DNA of 64,000 bases from Agarivorans sp. Alg241-V36 (GCF_900537085.1 NZ_UNRE01000001.1:439163-503162); one strand, 5' to 3'. Positions 52,550 to 62,093 are shown, counted from the first letter of the stretch. The notes: generated by a model from the sequence alone, not told the origin. Translations and numbers: made by a program.

Positions 52550-53818
52550 TTGAACTATCTATCTAAGTGGCTAAGGCTTATTTCCCTTTGCTTTGTGTTG
52601 CTTGTTCCATGGCAAGCAAATGCGCAAGACAGCTTAGATAAACAATATACGCTTACCTTGGCCTTAATGCCCAGCAGCGGTAAGCAGCGTCAAGCTTACA
52701 AACAGTTGATTGAACGCTTTAGTCGCGCTTATCCGCAAGTGAAGGTAGGCACATTGGTCTACGAAAACGAATATTATAAAAAGAACATCGAAGACATAAT
52801 CAAAAACAATGATGGTAAAGGTGATTTGTTTTTTTGGTTTGGCGGTGAGCGGCTTAGAGGTTTGGCTAAGAACAACTTAATTCTTGATATCTCATCCTGG
52901 TGGCAACAAGCCAACTGGCAGAACACCTTTAGCCCTGCAGCTCAACGCGCCTCTCAACATCAGGAGTATTATTACGCCCTGCCAATCAACTACTATCAGT
53001 GGGGCTTTTACTATCGCCAGTCGATGATTCGTTATCAACCCAATACCTTTGATAGCTGGCAGCAATTTCTCTCCAGTTGCCAACGCTTGGCAAAACAAGG
53101 CCAGCATTTAGTCACTATAGGCAGTAAAGAAGCGTGGCCGGTGGCTGCATGGTTTGACTACCTTAATTTAAGGATTAACGGTTTGGCATTCCATCAGCAG
53201 TTACTTGCCGGGGACATTGCCTACACAGATAAGCGGGTGGAGCAGATATTCACTTATTGGCAGCAAGCGATAGATGCCCAATGTTTTGTGCCAAACAGTG
53301 ACAGCATGGGTTGGAAGCAGGCGCTGCCCGCAATGTATCGTGAAAAGGCTGCAGCTATATTAATGGGTAACTTTTTCCTTGCGGCGGTACCTGACAGAGT
53401 GCGCAACGATTTAGCGTTTGCAGCTTTTCCGCCGGTGATTGAAGGACAAAAGCAATATGAAGAGGCGCCAGTTGATGTGATTGTGGCGCACCCTCAAGCT
53501 CAATCCAATATTGCTGCCTTTTGGTTTTTAGATTTTTTGTCAAAGGATGATGTTTTAAACGAGCTAAACCAGCAATTAGGTAAAATTAATCCCTTGCCCA
53601 ATAGCAAATCCAGTGAAGACCGCTTCATTCAAGCTGGCACTCAGCTACTCAATTCGGCCAGTGGTGTTTCGCAGTTTTTTGACAGAGATAGCCCCAAGCA
53701 ATTTGCCTCTCCTGCCATGGATATTATGGTGGAGTTTTTAGAGCAACGGATAAGTATTGTGGAGGCAATGGCTCAATTAGAGTCTCTGCGGTTAAAGGTT
53801 TTTGCCATTGCTCAGTAA
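52550..53818 (+). CDS. Orphan ABC-type sugar-binding protein
   Basis: A 422-residue family 1 solute-binding protein. It starts at TTG 52550, ten bases after GGAG, with a signal peptide ending NAQD. The fold pieces are LALMPSSGKQRQAYKQLIERFSRAYPQVKV (about 38-67) and DLFFWFGGERLRGLAKNNLI (about 92-111), then YALPINYYQWGFYYRQ (about 145-160) and DSWQQFLSSCQRLAKQG in the second lobe. No permease or ATPase genes are adjacent, so it may feed a distant transporter or a sensor. The ligand is likely a sugar or oligosaccharide. Confidence 0.85.
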   Translation: MNYLSKWLRLISLCFVLLVPWQANAQDSLDKQYTLTLALMPSSGKQRQAYKQLIERFSRAYPQVKVGTLVYENEYYKKNIEDIIKNNDGKGDLFFWFGGERLRGLAKNNLILDISSWWQQANWQNTFSPAAQRASQHQEYYYALPINYYQWGFYYRQSMIRYQPNTFDSWQQFLSSCQRLAKQGQHLVTIGSKEAWPVAAWFDYLNLRINGLAFHQQLLAGDIAYTDKRVEQIFTYWQQAIDAQCFVPNSDSMGWKQALPAMYREKAAAILMGNFFLAAVPDRVRNDLAFAAFPPVIEGQKQYEEAPVDVIVAHPQAQSNIAAFWFLDFLSKDDVLNELNQQLGKINPLPNSKSSEDRFIQAGTQLLNSASGVSQFFDRDSPKQFASPAMDIMVEFLEQRISIVEAMAQLESLRLKVFAIAQ

Positions 53819-53904
53819 GTGCTTAGCTAACTTAATAAAGTGCTAGCTTTACAAAGCCTAGCGCAATGACAATAATGTGCTTAATAAAGGCGCAGGACAA
53901 ATTC

Positions 53905-54531
53905 ATGAAAACCACAGATAACATCTTATATCGAATAAAAAGCCAGGGCGGGCTTACGGTAAAGATGTTAGCCGAACAGCTTGATATCACTACCATGGGC
54001 GTTCGTCAGCACCTGCAAAGCTTAGAAAACGATGAGCTAATCGAACACTTCGACAAAAAAGTAAAAGTAGGTAGACCAACTCGTTATTGGCAATTAACCG
54101 ACAAAGGCCACGGGCGTTTTCCAGATTGCCACAGCGATTTAAGTGTTCAGCTTATTGGCGCGGTAAAGCAGGTGTTTGGTGAGTCTGGATTAGAGCAATT
54201 GGTTAGCCATCGTGAGCAGCAGAGTTTTAGTGCTTATAAACAAGCGATGGACGGAATCACCAGTATTGCCGATAAATTAGAGCTTTTGAGTAATAAGCGT
54301 AGCCAAGAGGGTTACATGGCCAATTGGCAGCGCCAGCAAGATAACTACCTGTTTGTTGAAGATCATTGCCCGATTTGCATCGCTGCTACCGAATGCCAAG
54401 GTTTATGCCGCTCTGAATTAGAAATGCTGCAAAAGCTATTTAGTGAATGTGAGGTTGAGCGAACCGAGCATATCGTAGCGGGATCTCGTCGTTGTGCTTA
54501 TACCTTAAGGCCTTTAGATGCTAATGAATAA
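53905..54531 (+). CDS. SufR-like metal or Fe-S sensing regulator (COG2345-type)
   Basis: A 208-residue regulator starting at ATG 53905, with AGGAC upstream. An N-terminal winged helix (about 5-65: ILYRIKSQGGLTVKMLAEQLDITTMGVRQHLQSLENDELIEHF) precedes a basic wing, and a C-terminal region has HCPICIAATECQGLCRSELEM (about 151-170) plus a last Cys near RRCAYTLRP. The four or five cysteines resemble the cluster-binding set of SufR/COG2345 regulators that sense Fe-S cluster supply. The next gene's start overlaps its stop. Confidence 0.8.
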   Translation: MKTTDNILYRIKSQGGLTVKMLAEQLDITTMGVRQHLQSLENDELIEHFDKKVKVGRPTRYWQLTDKGHGRFPDCHSDLSVQLIGAVKQVFGESGLEQLVSHREQQSFSAYKQAMDGITSIADKLELLSNKRSQEGYMANWQRQQDNYLFVEDHCPICIAATECQGLCRSELEMLQKLFSECEVERTEHIVAGSRRCAYTLRPLDANE

Positions 54532-54967
54532 GCTCGCTTTGTTGCCCGCTATCGCGCTATTTCTTCTGCTCAGTACAGCGGTTCAAGCGTGTGAGTTGCA
54601 GCCTATTCCCATTGCGCAGCAGCATAGAGGCTGCGGCTGTAGCTACTATTTCCCCTCACGGCCTCCGATTCGCCCCGATATAGTGTTGCAAACTGACTTA
54701 GACGGGACTAATCCGATAATGATGCACCAAGGTAAGTTGGTGAACTTGTGGGGAGCGAAAGAGAGCCCCTTACTAACCCAAACGGGATTTAGTTTAGCTC
54801 AGCATTTTCGCTATCAAGCCACTGCTATTAAGGTTGAAAATCGCGTTCGCCCTGGTTGTTCCTGGGGGGAGCTAGGCTGTGAAGTAGTGGGTTACTTGAG
54901 TCAAATATCTACTGTAGAAAACTATCAGCAATGCCAATGGGATTTACAAGGCGATTGCGGTTGCTAA
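54524..54967 (+). CDS. Cysteine-rich exported protein
   Basis: A 147-residue protein with a signal peptide (MNKLALLPAIALFLLLSTAVQAC). ATG 54518 is two codons upstream and equally possible. The mature part carries about nine cysteines, among them RGCGCSYYF, a CSWGELGCE pair and a C-terminal GDCGC. It could bind metal or form disulfides. It overlaps the SufR-like regulator by eight bases, a sign of tight coupling. I do not recognise the family. Confidence 0.65.
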   Translation: MNKLALLPAIALFLLLSTAVQACELQPIPIAQQHRGCGCSYYFPSRPPIRPDIVLQTDLDGTNPIMMHQGKLVNLWGAKESPLLTQTGFSLAQHFRYQATAIKVENRVRPGCSWGELGCEVVGYLSQISTVENYQQCQWDLQGDCGC

Positions 54968-54988
54968 TTGACCGATAAAGAGGCGGAT

Positions 54989-55528
54989 ATGGCTTATCAA
55001 GAAGTATTAGATTTTTGGTTTGAGCACTTAAGCCCTGAGCAGTGGTTTAGTGTAGACCCCAAGATTGATGAGTTAATCAATCGCAAGTTCTCGGCTCTTT
55101 TGCAACAAGCTGCCAGTGGTGAGTTGTATGCTTGGCGTGAGCAAGCAGAGTCGAGCTTGGCTGAAATTATACTCTTGGATCAGTTCTTAAGAAATATTCA
55201 TCGCGGCCAAGCGGGAGCCTTTGCAAACGATTCTCTAGCACTCTGTTTAGCGCAGCAGGCGGTGGCCAAAGGTTTTGATCAACAGCTGAGCGTTGGCCAG
55301 CGAAGCTTTATATATATGCCGTATATGCATAGCGAATCTTTAGTTATTCACCAACTGGCAGAGCAATTGTTTAAAGCGCCGGGGCTAGAGCTAAACTATC
55401 AGTTTGAGTTAAAACACAAAGTGATAATTGAGCGCTTTGGGCGCTACCCTCACCGCAATCAAATACTTGGCAGAGAGTCTAGCGCTGAGGAAATTGCTTT
55501 CTTAGCGGGTCCCGATTCTTCTTTCTAA
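54989..55528 (+). CDS. DUF924 family protein
   Basis: A 179-residue helical protein of DUF924. The start is ATG 54989 with GAGG six bases upstream; the frame opens earlier at a TTG. Recognised features: VLDFWFEHLSPEQWFSVDPKIDELI (about 5-29), ILLDQFLRNIHRGQAGAFANDSLAL (about 61-85), FIYMPYMHSESLVIHQ (about 108-123) and RFGRYPHRNQILGRES (about 149-164). The family is related to tetratricopeptide-like folds and has no fixed function. It is the third gene of the regulator unit. Confidence 0.88.
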   Translation: MAYQEVLDFWFEHLSPEQWFSVDPKIDELINRKFSALLQQAASGELYAWREQAESSLAEIILLDQFLRNIHRGQAGAFANDSLALCLAQQAVAKGFDQQLSVGQRSFIYMPYMHSESLVIHQLAEQLFKAPGLELNYQFELKHKVIIERFGRYPHRNQILGRESSAEEIAFLAGPDSSF

Positions 55529-55544
55529 ATGATCTCAATAACTT

Positions 55545-55576
55545 AAAAACATGACATAAAATTGTCATGTTTTTTT
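55545..55576 (+). terminator. Terminator after the DUF924 gene
   Basis: ACATGACA (55549-55556) and TGTCATGT (55563-55570) pair, extended by A-T pairs on both sides, and six T's follow. Confidence 0.85.
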
Positions 55577-55647
55577 GTGCTGCCAATATCAGTTAGACAC
55601 TAAGCTTAAAGGGGGTTGTTTGGTGTTGTTTGGTGTTGGAGTGGTCC

Positions 55648-57387
55648 GTGGGTAGGTTGCTGTTAGGCCTTTGGGTGAGTTGTTTTAGTTTGTATGTGCA
55701 TGCAGCGGTAAGCTTGCTGGGGCCTAACGAACCAGCCAGTAATGTGTTTAAACAGGCCAATCAAATTCATCGTGATGCTGACGATTCTCAGACGGAAATT
55801 AAAGGCTTAGAGGCTTCTCCAAACAACGAATTAGGCGTGGGGGAGCGTTTATTAAGTCGCTTAAGTTGGCCAAATCAAGCGCTTAATGATTCAGCCATAG
55901 TACTTAAGGCCGAAGACTACCACGTTCGTTATTCAGACCTTCAACAATCTATTCAGTATTTTCATCCCGAGTCACTGTGGTATGGCTATCCGCAGGCCAG
56001 AAATACCCGTGACCAGCTGCAGTGGATGTTGTTGGAATTTAGTTTGGCAGGTGGGCCAAAACAGTTGAGCGAATGGCTCGCTCAAATAAATGCCATTAAC
56101 AACGATAACCCACAATGGGAAGCCTTATATACCGATGCCTTCTTGGGCTTAATGGCATTTTGTCAGCAGTTGATGCGTTTAGATTATGCCCAGAGCATGG
56201 CTTTAAACAACATCACTTCTACGCCCTTAATGTTGCTGATTGATGAGCCTTGGCTTGCTCACTTAAGCCGAGCTGATTTATATCAGCAGCTAAGTAGTAT
56301 GCGAGGTGAACTGAACATCGAGCGTTTACGTTATCGACAGCAGATCTTGCATTGGTTAAATGTACAACAGCAGCGAAAACAGCAGGTGCATATTGCCAGT
56401 GGGCCGCTGCTTAGTCTAAACAGCCGTGATTGGCGGGTTCCACTAATTCGCCAGCGCCTTGCTGAATTTGATATTGCTAACCAGTTCGCCGATTTGCAGT
56501 TAGATACTATGGATGCAGACACGGTAAGTGCTTTAAAGCGTTTCCAAGCGCAGCATGGTTTAAAGGCCGACGGCATAGTAGGAAGCGATACTCTGTATTG
56601 GCTAAATTTTAAGCCAGTAAATCGTTCTAAAATGTTGGCCAAAAATTTACTGCGTAAGCAGCTACTCGAGCGTTTTATGCTGAGTTCTAATCAGCAGCGG
56701 ATTATGGTTAATGTACCGGCTTACCAGATGACTTACCTTGATAAAGACAGTGAGGTTTTTCAATCTAAAGTGGTGGTTGGTAGAGCGTCACGAGCTACGC
56801 CTTTATTAGTGAGTGAAATAAGCAGTGTAGTGATAAACCCTTATTGGAACGTGCCACGAACCATTGTTCGTAAAGACATTATCCCTAAACTGCGCCGCGA
56901 CCCTACCTATGTTGACCAGCAGCGTTTTGAGTTGTTTGATTATCAAGGTCAAGCGGTTCCCAGTGAGCAAATCGATTGGACACTGGTTAAAGATACCGGA
57001 GCTTTTCCTTATCGTATGCGCCAGCGCCCAGGCCCTGGTAATGCATTAGGTGCTTATAAATTCCATTTTGATAACCAATTTGCGGTTTATTTACATGATA
57101 CTTCTTCACCGGAGTTGTTCTCCGAACAACAGCGGGCTTTTAGCTCCGGTTGCGTGCGGGTAGAAGCAGCAGATTACTTAGCAGATACTTTGCTTAAGCA
57201 GGCAGGGTATAGCGAACAGTATAAACAGCGTTTGATTGCTAAAGGTGATCCGAAGTGGGTTCCGTTGAAGCAAAAAGTACCGGTTTACTTGGTGTATTTC
57301 ACTTCTTGGTTTGATGGCGGTGGTGGACTACATTATCGAAAAGATATTTATAATTTTTCCTCACTTGATTCTTCTTTAGCGAGCTAG
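55648..57387 (+). CDS. Murein L,D-transpeptidase (YcbB type)
   Basis: I start at GTG 55648 (579 residues), six bases after GGAG at 55638-55641, giving a clear signal peptide (GRLLLGLWVSCFSLYVHAAV). A helical N-terminal domain, a peptidoglycan-binding module (about 290-315, VSALKRFQAQHGLKADGIVG) and a YkuD catalytic domain (about 355-535) follow. The catalytic motif reads HDTSSPELFSEQQRAF then SSGCVRV, with Cys as nucleophile. It forms 3-3 cross-links in cell wall and links lipoprotein. The next gene is a YcbK-like endopeptidase, the same pairing as in E. coli. Confidence 0.9.
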   Translation: MGRLLLGLWVSCFSLYVHAAVSLLGPNEPASNVFKQANQIHRDADDSQTEIKGLEASPNNELGVGERLLSRLSWPNQALNDSAIVLKAEDYHVRYSDLQQSIQYFHPESLWYGYPQARNTRDQLQWMLLEFSLAGGPKQLSEWLAQINAINNDNPQWEALYTDAFLGLMAFCQQLMRLDYAQSMALNNITSTPLMLLIDEPWLAHLSRADLYQQLSSMRGELNIERLRYRQQILHWLNVQQQRKQQVHIASGPLLSLNSRDWRVPLIRQRLAEFDIANQFADLQLDTMDADTVSALKRFQAQHGLKADGIVGSDTLYWLNFKPVNRSKMLAKNLLRKQLLERFMLSSNQQRIMVNVPAYQMTYLDKDSEVFQSKVVVGRASRATPLLVSEISSVVINPYWNVPRTIVRKDIIPKLRRDPTYVDQQRFELFDYQGQAVPSEQIDWTLVKDTGAFPYRMRQRPGPGNALGAYKFHFDNQFAVYLHDTSSPELFSEQQRAFSSGCVRVEAADYLADTLLKQAGYSEQYKQRLIAKGDPKWVPLKQKVPVYLVYFTSWFDGGGGLHYRKDIYNFSSLDSSLAS

Positions 57388-57541
57388 AAAATCTAGTTTA
57401 AACAAACTACTAGCTGGCACCTGTAAACTATCCTTAGCCAAATTGTATGATCAAACCCTAGTGCATTGTTTGCTTTTTAGGCTGCTTGTCGGTATTTTGC
57501 GCCGAATTGATTGTTTTTTGATCTATTTGGAGTGTGTGTTG

Positions 57542-58108
57542 ATGTTAGACCGAAATATAAAACGGCGGTCGTTGTTGTTAGGGTTAGGCGCTGGGTTAGT
57601 CGGTCTTGGAATACCAAAAAGCTATGCGAGTTCTAGTATTGCGAGGGAGTTGCCGGGAGAGCGCTTTTTAAGCATGACCAATCTACATACCAACGAAAGC
57701 TGTGAGGTGTGTTTTTGGAAAAGTGGTGAGTTTCAAGACAAGGAAGTAGGGCAGTTGGACCAATTGTTACGTGACTTTAGACGTAATGAAGCCACTGAGA
57801 TGGATAAAGCCTTATATATGCAAATGGCCTTGTTGCAAGATCGTTTAGGTGGAAAGGTGCATTTTGACATCATATCTGGCTATCGATCACCAGCAACCAA
57901 TGAAATGCTACGTAAAAATGGTGGCGGGGTAGCTAAAAAAAGCTTCCATATGGCTGGTCAAGCGGTGGATCTGCGCGTTAAGGGGCAATCTCTTGCAAAG
58001 GTTCACAAGCATGCTCTTGAGCTAAAACTAGGTGGAGTAGGGTATTACCCATCTAGTGGTTTTATTCATTTAGACACTGGAAGAGTGCGTAGCTGGCGCG
58101 GTTCTTAG
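57542..58108 (+). CDS. YcbK/MepK-like murein endopeptidase (DUF882)
   Basis: A 188-residue protein of the DUF882 family; start ATG 57542 with GGAG nine bases upstream (TTG 57539 possible). The N-terminus has a Tat-type signal (NIKRRSLLLGLGAGLVGLG). The metal-binding motifs of the M15-like fold are visible: SGYRSPATNEMLRKNGGGVAKKSFHMAGQAVDLRV (about 107-141; H and D ligands) and GFIHLDTG (about 176-183; His ligand). MepK cleaves 3-3 cross-links made by the L,D-transpeptidase next door. Length is close to E. coli MepK. Confidence 0.9.
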   Translation: MLDRNIKRRSLLLGLGAGLVGLGIPKSYASSSIARELPGERFLSMTNLHTNESCEVCFWKSGEFQDKEVGQLDQLLRDFRRNEATEMDKALYMQMALLQDRLGGKVHFDIISGYRSPATNEMLRKNGGGVAKKSFHMAGQAVDLRVKGQSLAKVHKHALELKLGGVGYYPSSGFIHLDTGRVRSWRGS

Positions 58109-58114
58109 TACTTA

Positions 58115-58155
58115 AGGGCGAATGGATTATTCTGTATTCGCCCTAATTTTCTTTT
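58115..58155 (+). terminator. Terminator after the YcbK-like gene
   Basis: AGGGCGAAT (58115-58123) and ATTCGCCCT (58136-58144) pair with a 12-nt loop, followed by AATTTTCTTTT. Confidence 0.8.
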
Positions 58156-58240
58156 GTTTGTTAGTTATAAATCCTTACTTTTATATAAAATATAAATAAA
58201 AACTCCGACATAAAGCTAAAATATCACCCATTAATCCTTT

Positions 58241-58258
58241 TTGTAATCTATCTGTCAT
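58241..58258 (+). promoter_or_regulatory. Pho box upstream of pstS
   Basis: TTGTAAT (58241-58247), CTAT, CTGTCAT (58252-58258) has the 7-4-7 layout of PhoB binding sites, with one perfect half and one half matching five of seven. It lies 70 bases upstream of the pstS start. Confidence 0.6.
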
Positions 58259-58327
58259 ATTTGCTTGTTTCAATGCCTCCCGACTTAGACAAATTGATTG
58301 TTATTTTTAATTACAAAGAGAAATCTT

Positions 58328-59143
58328 ATGAAAATCAAGTTAATCACGGCATTAAGTGCTGCTTCTATGTTGTTTGCTACCAGCGCTTTTGCAAGTAACA
58401 CTGTTACAGTTTCTGGTTCTACATCGGTATCAGGAATCATGGAAGTATTAGCTGAAAAATACCAAGCAACCCAGCAAGATGTAGTTGAAGTGCAAAGCAC
58501 CGGCTCATCTGCGGGTATCCGTGCAGCCAAAGAAGGTACTAGCATGATTGGTATGTCTTCTCGTGATGTTAAAGATTCTGAAAAGAACGAAGTCACTCAA
58601 GAAATTGTTATGGCAATGGATGGCATCGCGGTAGCTGTGAACAATGCTAACCAAGTTCAAGACTTAAGCATTGAGCAAGTTAAGAAGATCTACATGGGTG
58701 AGATTAAAAACTGGAAAGAAGTAGGTGGCGCTGACCAACCTATTGTTGCCGTTACTCGTGAAGTAGGTTCTGGTACTCGTGGTGCATTTGAAGACATTAT
58801 GGGTCTTACTCGTAAAATTAATGACGTAACAGTTACTGCTATTTCTCCTCGTGCGCAGGTTGGCAGTGGCAACGGTGCAATTAAAACCTTAGTAGCTAAC
58901 AACCCTTATGCTATTGGTTTCATCTCTTTAGGTTCGGTTGATGATTCTTTATCTGCAGTATCTATTGAAGGTGCCGCAGCCACTAAAGACAACATCAAGT
59001 CTGGCTCTTACGGTATTGCACGTCCATTCGTATTGTTGGTAAACAACCAACCTGCTGATGAAGCACAACAGTTCCTAGATTTCATTATGGGCACTAATGG
59101 TCAAGCGATTGTTGCTGAAGAAGGCTACATCGAAGTTAACTAA
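58328..59143 (+). CDS. pstS: Phosphate-binding protein PstS
   Basis: A 271-residue periplasmic phosphate receptor; start ATG 58328 (the frame opens ten residues earlier). The signal peptide ends ATSAFAS. Phosphate-binding segments: VSGSTSVSGIME (about 24-35), EVQSTGSSAGIRAAKEGTSMIGMSSRDV (about 51-78), and REVGSGTRGAFEDIMG (about 141-156; the S-G-T-R motif). It gives phosphate to PstCA. Expression should rise in phosphate starvation through the Pho box. A hairpin follows before pstC. Confidence 0.92.
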   Translation: MKIKLITALSAASMLFATSAFASNTVTVSGSTSVSGIMEVLAEKYQATQQDVVEVQSTGSSAGIRAAKEGTSMIGMSSRDVKDSEKNEVTQEIVMAMDGIAVAVNNANQVQDLSIEQVKKIYMGEIKNWKEVGGADQPIVAVTREVGSGTRGAFEDIMGLTRKINDVTVTAISPRAQVGSGNGAIKTLVANNPYAIGFISLGSVDDSLSAVSIEGAAATKDNIKSGSYGIARPFVLLVNNQPADEAQQFLDFIMGTNGQAIVAEEGYIEVN

Positions 59144-59164
59144 GCTTCCCATTTGGAACGAAGA

Positions 59165-59190
59165 AAAGAGGCATTGTTTAATGCCTCTTT
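59165..59190 (+). terminator. Attenuator between pstS and pstC
   Basis: AAAGAGGCATT (59165-59175) and AATGCCTCTTT (59180-59190) form a perfect 11-bp stem with GTTT loop. Partial termination here would give more PstS than membrane subunits, the usual ratio. Confidence 0.75.
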
Positions 59191-59220
59191 GTTGTACGTT
59201 GATTTTGGAATAATTTTAAA

Positions 59221-60156
59221 ATGAATCAAACGATTGCTGCTCCAGCTCAAGAATTTGAGTTGAAAAATTCTGCGCTATTAGAAGCGCTTAGCCAGTCTTC
59301 CCAGAAGGTTGACTGGGTTGGTCGCTTCTTTAACTTGCTGTTTTTGCTGAGCGCACTGATTGGTGTGCTATCGGTAGCGACCATTGGCTATTTCTTGGTG
59401 CTGGAAGGCTTACCCGCCATTCAGTTTGCTGGATTAAGTAACTTCTTATTGGGCGTAGATTGGTATCCGCCAGCCTTATATGGCATTGGTGCAATGATTG
59501 TTGCATCGGTGGTATCGGCTTTAGGCGCGGTAATAATTGGTGTACCAGTGGCCATACTAACAGCAATATTCTTAGCTGAAGTTGCGCCAAAATGGTTGGC
59601 TAATATTATCCGCCCTGCGGTAGAGCTATTAGCTGGCATACCATCGGTAGTATATGGTTTCTTTGGTTTGGTAATTATTGTTCCAGCAATTGAATCAACA
59701 TTTAATGTTCCTGCCGGTAGCACTTTGCTAGCTGCCATCATTGTGTTGGCAGTGATGATACTACCTACCGTAATTACTATTGCGGAAACCTCTATTAGAG
59801 CGATTCCACGTACTTATAAAGAAGGCTCATACGCTTTAGGTGCTTCGCCGATGTTCACCATTTTTAAGGTGATGTTGCCAGCCGCCCGTTCGGGAATATT
59901 GGCAGGTGTGGTGCTAGGTGTTGCTCGCGCCGTAGGCGAAACCATGGCCATTATTATGGTGATGGGTAACTCAACAGCAATGCCGGGTTCGCTATTAGAT
60001 TCAGCCCGTTCCCTAACCGCTAACATCGCCTTAGAGATGTCTTATGCCACAGGCATTCATGCGAGTTCTTTGTACTCAACGGGTATTGTTCTATTGGTAT
60101 TTGTGATGATTTTGAATACTAGCTTAGTGGTATTAAACCGTAAGAGGGTGAAATAA
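59221..60156 (+). CDS. pstC: Phosphate ABC transporter permease PstC
   Basis: A 311-residue permease with six helices. The EAA loop reads AIPRTYKEGSYALGASPMFTIFKVMLPAARSGILAG (about 190-225), the ATPase contact. LLAGIPSVVYGFFGLVII (about 138-155) is the signature pore helix. It pairs with PstA to form the channel. Its TAA shares one base with the pstA ATG (60156), so they are coupled. Length is close to E. coli PstC. Confidence 0.92.
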   Translation: MNQTIAAPAQEFELKNSALLEALSQSSQKVDWVGRFFNLLFLLSALIGVLSVATIGYFLVLEGLPAIQFAGLSNFLLGVDWYPPALYGIGAMIVASVVSALGAVIIGVPVAILTAIFLAEVAPKWLANIIRPAVELLAGIPSVVYGFFGLVIIVPAIESTFNVPAGSTLLAAIIVLAVMILPTVITIAETSIRAIPRTYKEGSYALGASPMFTIFKVMLPAARSGILAGVVLGVARAVGETMAIIMVMGNSTAMPGSLLDSARSLTANIALEMSYATGIHASSLYSTGIVLLVFVMILNTSLVVLNRKRVK

Positions 60157-60998
60157 TGCGTCGCCGTATTGAAGACAAGATTGCACTTAGCCTAATTTGG
60201 GGCGGTGCAGGCATGACCATCCTATTTTTGGTGTGGATGCTTTGGCATATCTTAAGTAACGGCTTAAGCCATGTTAGCTGGGAATTTATTAGCTCAGCTT
60301 ATACCACGGTGGGTAAAACCTCGGGTATTTTCTCGATGATTGTTTCAACCATTTATATGGTTGGCTTGTCTATCGCAATTGCTGCGCCGATTGGCATTAT
60401 GACCGCTTTGTACTTAACCGAATATGCAAAGCCAGGCAGCAAGTTGGTCAAGGTAATCCGCTTTTGTACTGAGTCGCTAGCGGGAATTCCGTCGATTATC
60501 TACGGCTTGTTTGGTATGACCTTCTTTGTGGTGACCTTAGGTTTAGGTTTCTCGATTTTGTCGGGCGCTTTAACCTTAGCCATTTTGATTTTACCAGTAA
60601 TTATTCGTACCACTGAAGAAGCGCTAATTGCAGTGCCTCAAGCCTATCGCGAAGCGTCTTATGGTTTGGGCAGTTCACGTATTTACACTATTTGGCGAGT
60701 GGTATTACCCTCGGCAATGCCAGGCATTGTTACCGCAGTGATTCTGAGTACTGGCCGAATTATTGGTGAGTCTGCGCCGGTATTTTTAACCGCAGGTATG
60801 GTTACTCGTATTCCTGAGTCAGTGATGGATTCAGGCCGAACGTTAACGGTTCACTTATATAAATTGACCCAAGAATTGTTCACCGTTCATGAATGGAATC
60901 AGGCTTATGCAACAGCAACAGTACTGATTGTACTAGTACTGCTGATTAACCTAATGACTAAATGGATCGCCAGCCGATTCAATAAAGCTTCTTACTAA
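60156..60998 (+). CDS. pstA: Phosphate ABC transporter permease PstA
   Basis: A 280-residue permease with six helices. [18 protein letters not shown] (about 108-125) and the EAA loop [34 protein letters not shown] (about 159-192) are conserved. It forms the other half of the channel with PstC and binds PstB. The next gene starts ten bases later. Confidence 0.92.
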   Translation: MRRRIEDKIALSLIWGGAGMTILFLVWMLWHILSNGLSHVSWEFISSAYTTVGKTSGIFSMIVSTIYMVGLSIAIAAPIGIMTALYLTEYAKPGSKLVKVIRFCTESLAGIPSIIYGLFGMTFFVVTLGLGFSILSGALTLAILILPVIIRTTEEALIAVPQAYREASYGLGSSRIYTIWRVVLPSAMPGIVTAVILSTGRIIGESAPVFLTAGMVTRIPESVMDSGRTLTVHLYKLTQELFTVHEWNQAYATATVLIVLVLLINLMTKWIASRFNKASY

Positions 60999-61008
60999 GA
61001 GATTGATA

Positions 61009-61758
61009 ATGAATAAGTTTGACGTTAACCAACTAGACCTACATTACGGTGACACTCATGCCCTTAAAGGGATTAACTTACCGATCCCTGAAAAGAAAGT
61101 TACCGCGCTAATTGGCCCTTCTGGCTGCGGTAAATCTACTTTATTGCGCACCTTAAATCGTATGAACGATTTAATTGAGAACGTAACAATTAAAGGTGAC
61201 GTAAAGTTAGAAGGCAAAGACATTTATCAAGACCGCAATGTAGCGGCGCTTCGCATGAAAGTGGGTATGGTGTTTCAAAAAGCTAACCCATTCCCAATGA
61301 GCATTTATGAAAATGTTGCTTACGGTTTGAAAGCGCAAGGTATTCGCAATAAAAAAATCCTAGATGAAACCGTAGAGACAGCCTTGCGTAGTGCTGCTTT
61401 GTGGGATGAAGTGAGCGATCGTTTAAATAGCCCTGCCTTTGGTTTATCGGGTGGACAACAGCAACGTTTATGTATTGCTCGCACCATTGCTATTCAACCA
61501 GATGTTATTTTGATGGATGAGCCAACCAGTGCCCTGGATCCTATCGCGACTCATAAGATTGAAGAGTTAATGGATGAGCTGCGTAAGAAGTTCACTATTG
61601 TTATTGTTACTCACTCTATGGCGCAGGCTAAGCGTATTTCTGACAAAACTGCATTCTTCTGGATGGGAGAGTTAGTTGAGCATGGCGATACTGAGCAGGT
61701 ATTTAGTGCACCTGTAGATGAGCGAACGCGCGGTTATGTGAACGGCGATTTTGGCTAG
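61009..61758 (+). CDS. pstB: Phosphate ABC transporter ATPase PstB
   Basis: A 249-residue ATPase starting at ATG 61009 (an in-frame TTG lies two codons upstream). Walker [10 protein letters not shown] (about 36-44), the Q-loop [11 protein letters not shown] (about 90-100), signature LSGGQQQR (about 148-155), Walker [14 protein letters not shown] (about 168-180) and the His switch VTHSMAQ are all intact. It powers uptake. A terminator follows at once, so phoU, which usually closes the operon, is not here. Confidence 0.94.
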   Translation: MNKFDVNQLDLHYGDTHALKGINLPIPEKKVTALIGPSGCGKSTLLRTLNRMNDLIENVTIKGDVKLEGKDIYQDRNVAALRMKVGMVFQKANPFPMSIYENVAYGLKAQGIRNKKILDETVETALRSAALWDEVSDRLNSPAFGLSGGQQQRLCIARTIAIQPDVILMDEPTSALDPIATHKIEELMDELRKKFTIVIVTHSMAQAKRISDKTAFFWMGELVEHGDTEQVFSAPVDERTRGYVNGDFG

Positions 61759-61770
61759 AACTCGCCAGTT

Positions 61771-61805
61771 AAAAAAGCCGCGGAACTGAGTTTCGCGGCT
61801 TTTTT
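61771..61805 (+). terminator. Terminator of the pst operon
   Basis: AAAAAAGCCGCG (from 61771) and CGCGGCTTTTTT (to 61805) pair, with GAACTGAGTTT between and T-run after. It is symmetrical enough to serve both strands. Confidence 0.9.
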
Positions 61806-61845
61806 GCATCTGTATGTACCGTCCTAAATAAGGTTTTCACTAACG

Positions 61846-62058
61846 CTAGAGCTTAAGAATGTTGTGACTAAACTGCCATTGCGGTGCTAGCTGTCTGCGT
61901 TGTTCGCAGCGTTGCAAAATCGCTTTTCTGGCTGCATTATCTGAACCGCTCCAAGCGCAAATCTCATCTAGATGGCGAAAACAGCCAACACAAACATCAT
62001 CACCATCTAAGGTGCATTGCCTAATGCAGGGCGAATCGATGAGTTTGTGTAATTCCAT
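61846..62058 (-). CDS. DUF1289 family protein
   Basis: A 70-residue protein of the DUF1289 family: SPCIRQCTLDGDDVCVGCFRHLDEICAWSG (about 9-38) holds the four-cysteine set, followed by an acidic/basic helix. The family is small, probably metal-binding, and often lies near oxidoreductases. The gap to the ygfZ gene is 35 bases, so they share a transcript. Confidence 0.88.
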   Translation of the reverse strand: MELHKLIDSPCIRQCTLDGDDVCVGCFRHLDEICAWSGSDNAARKAILQRCEQRRQLAPQWQFSHNILKL

Positions 62059-62093
62059 TTTGCTTAAAAGCTCCCCAAGGGTATTTGTTAAGT

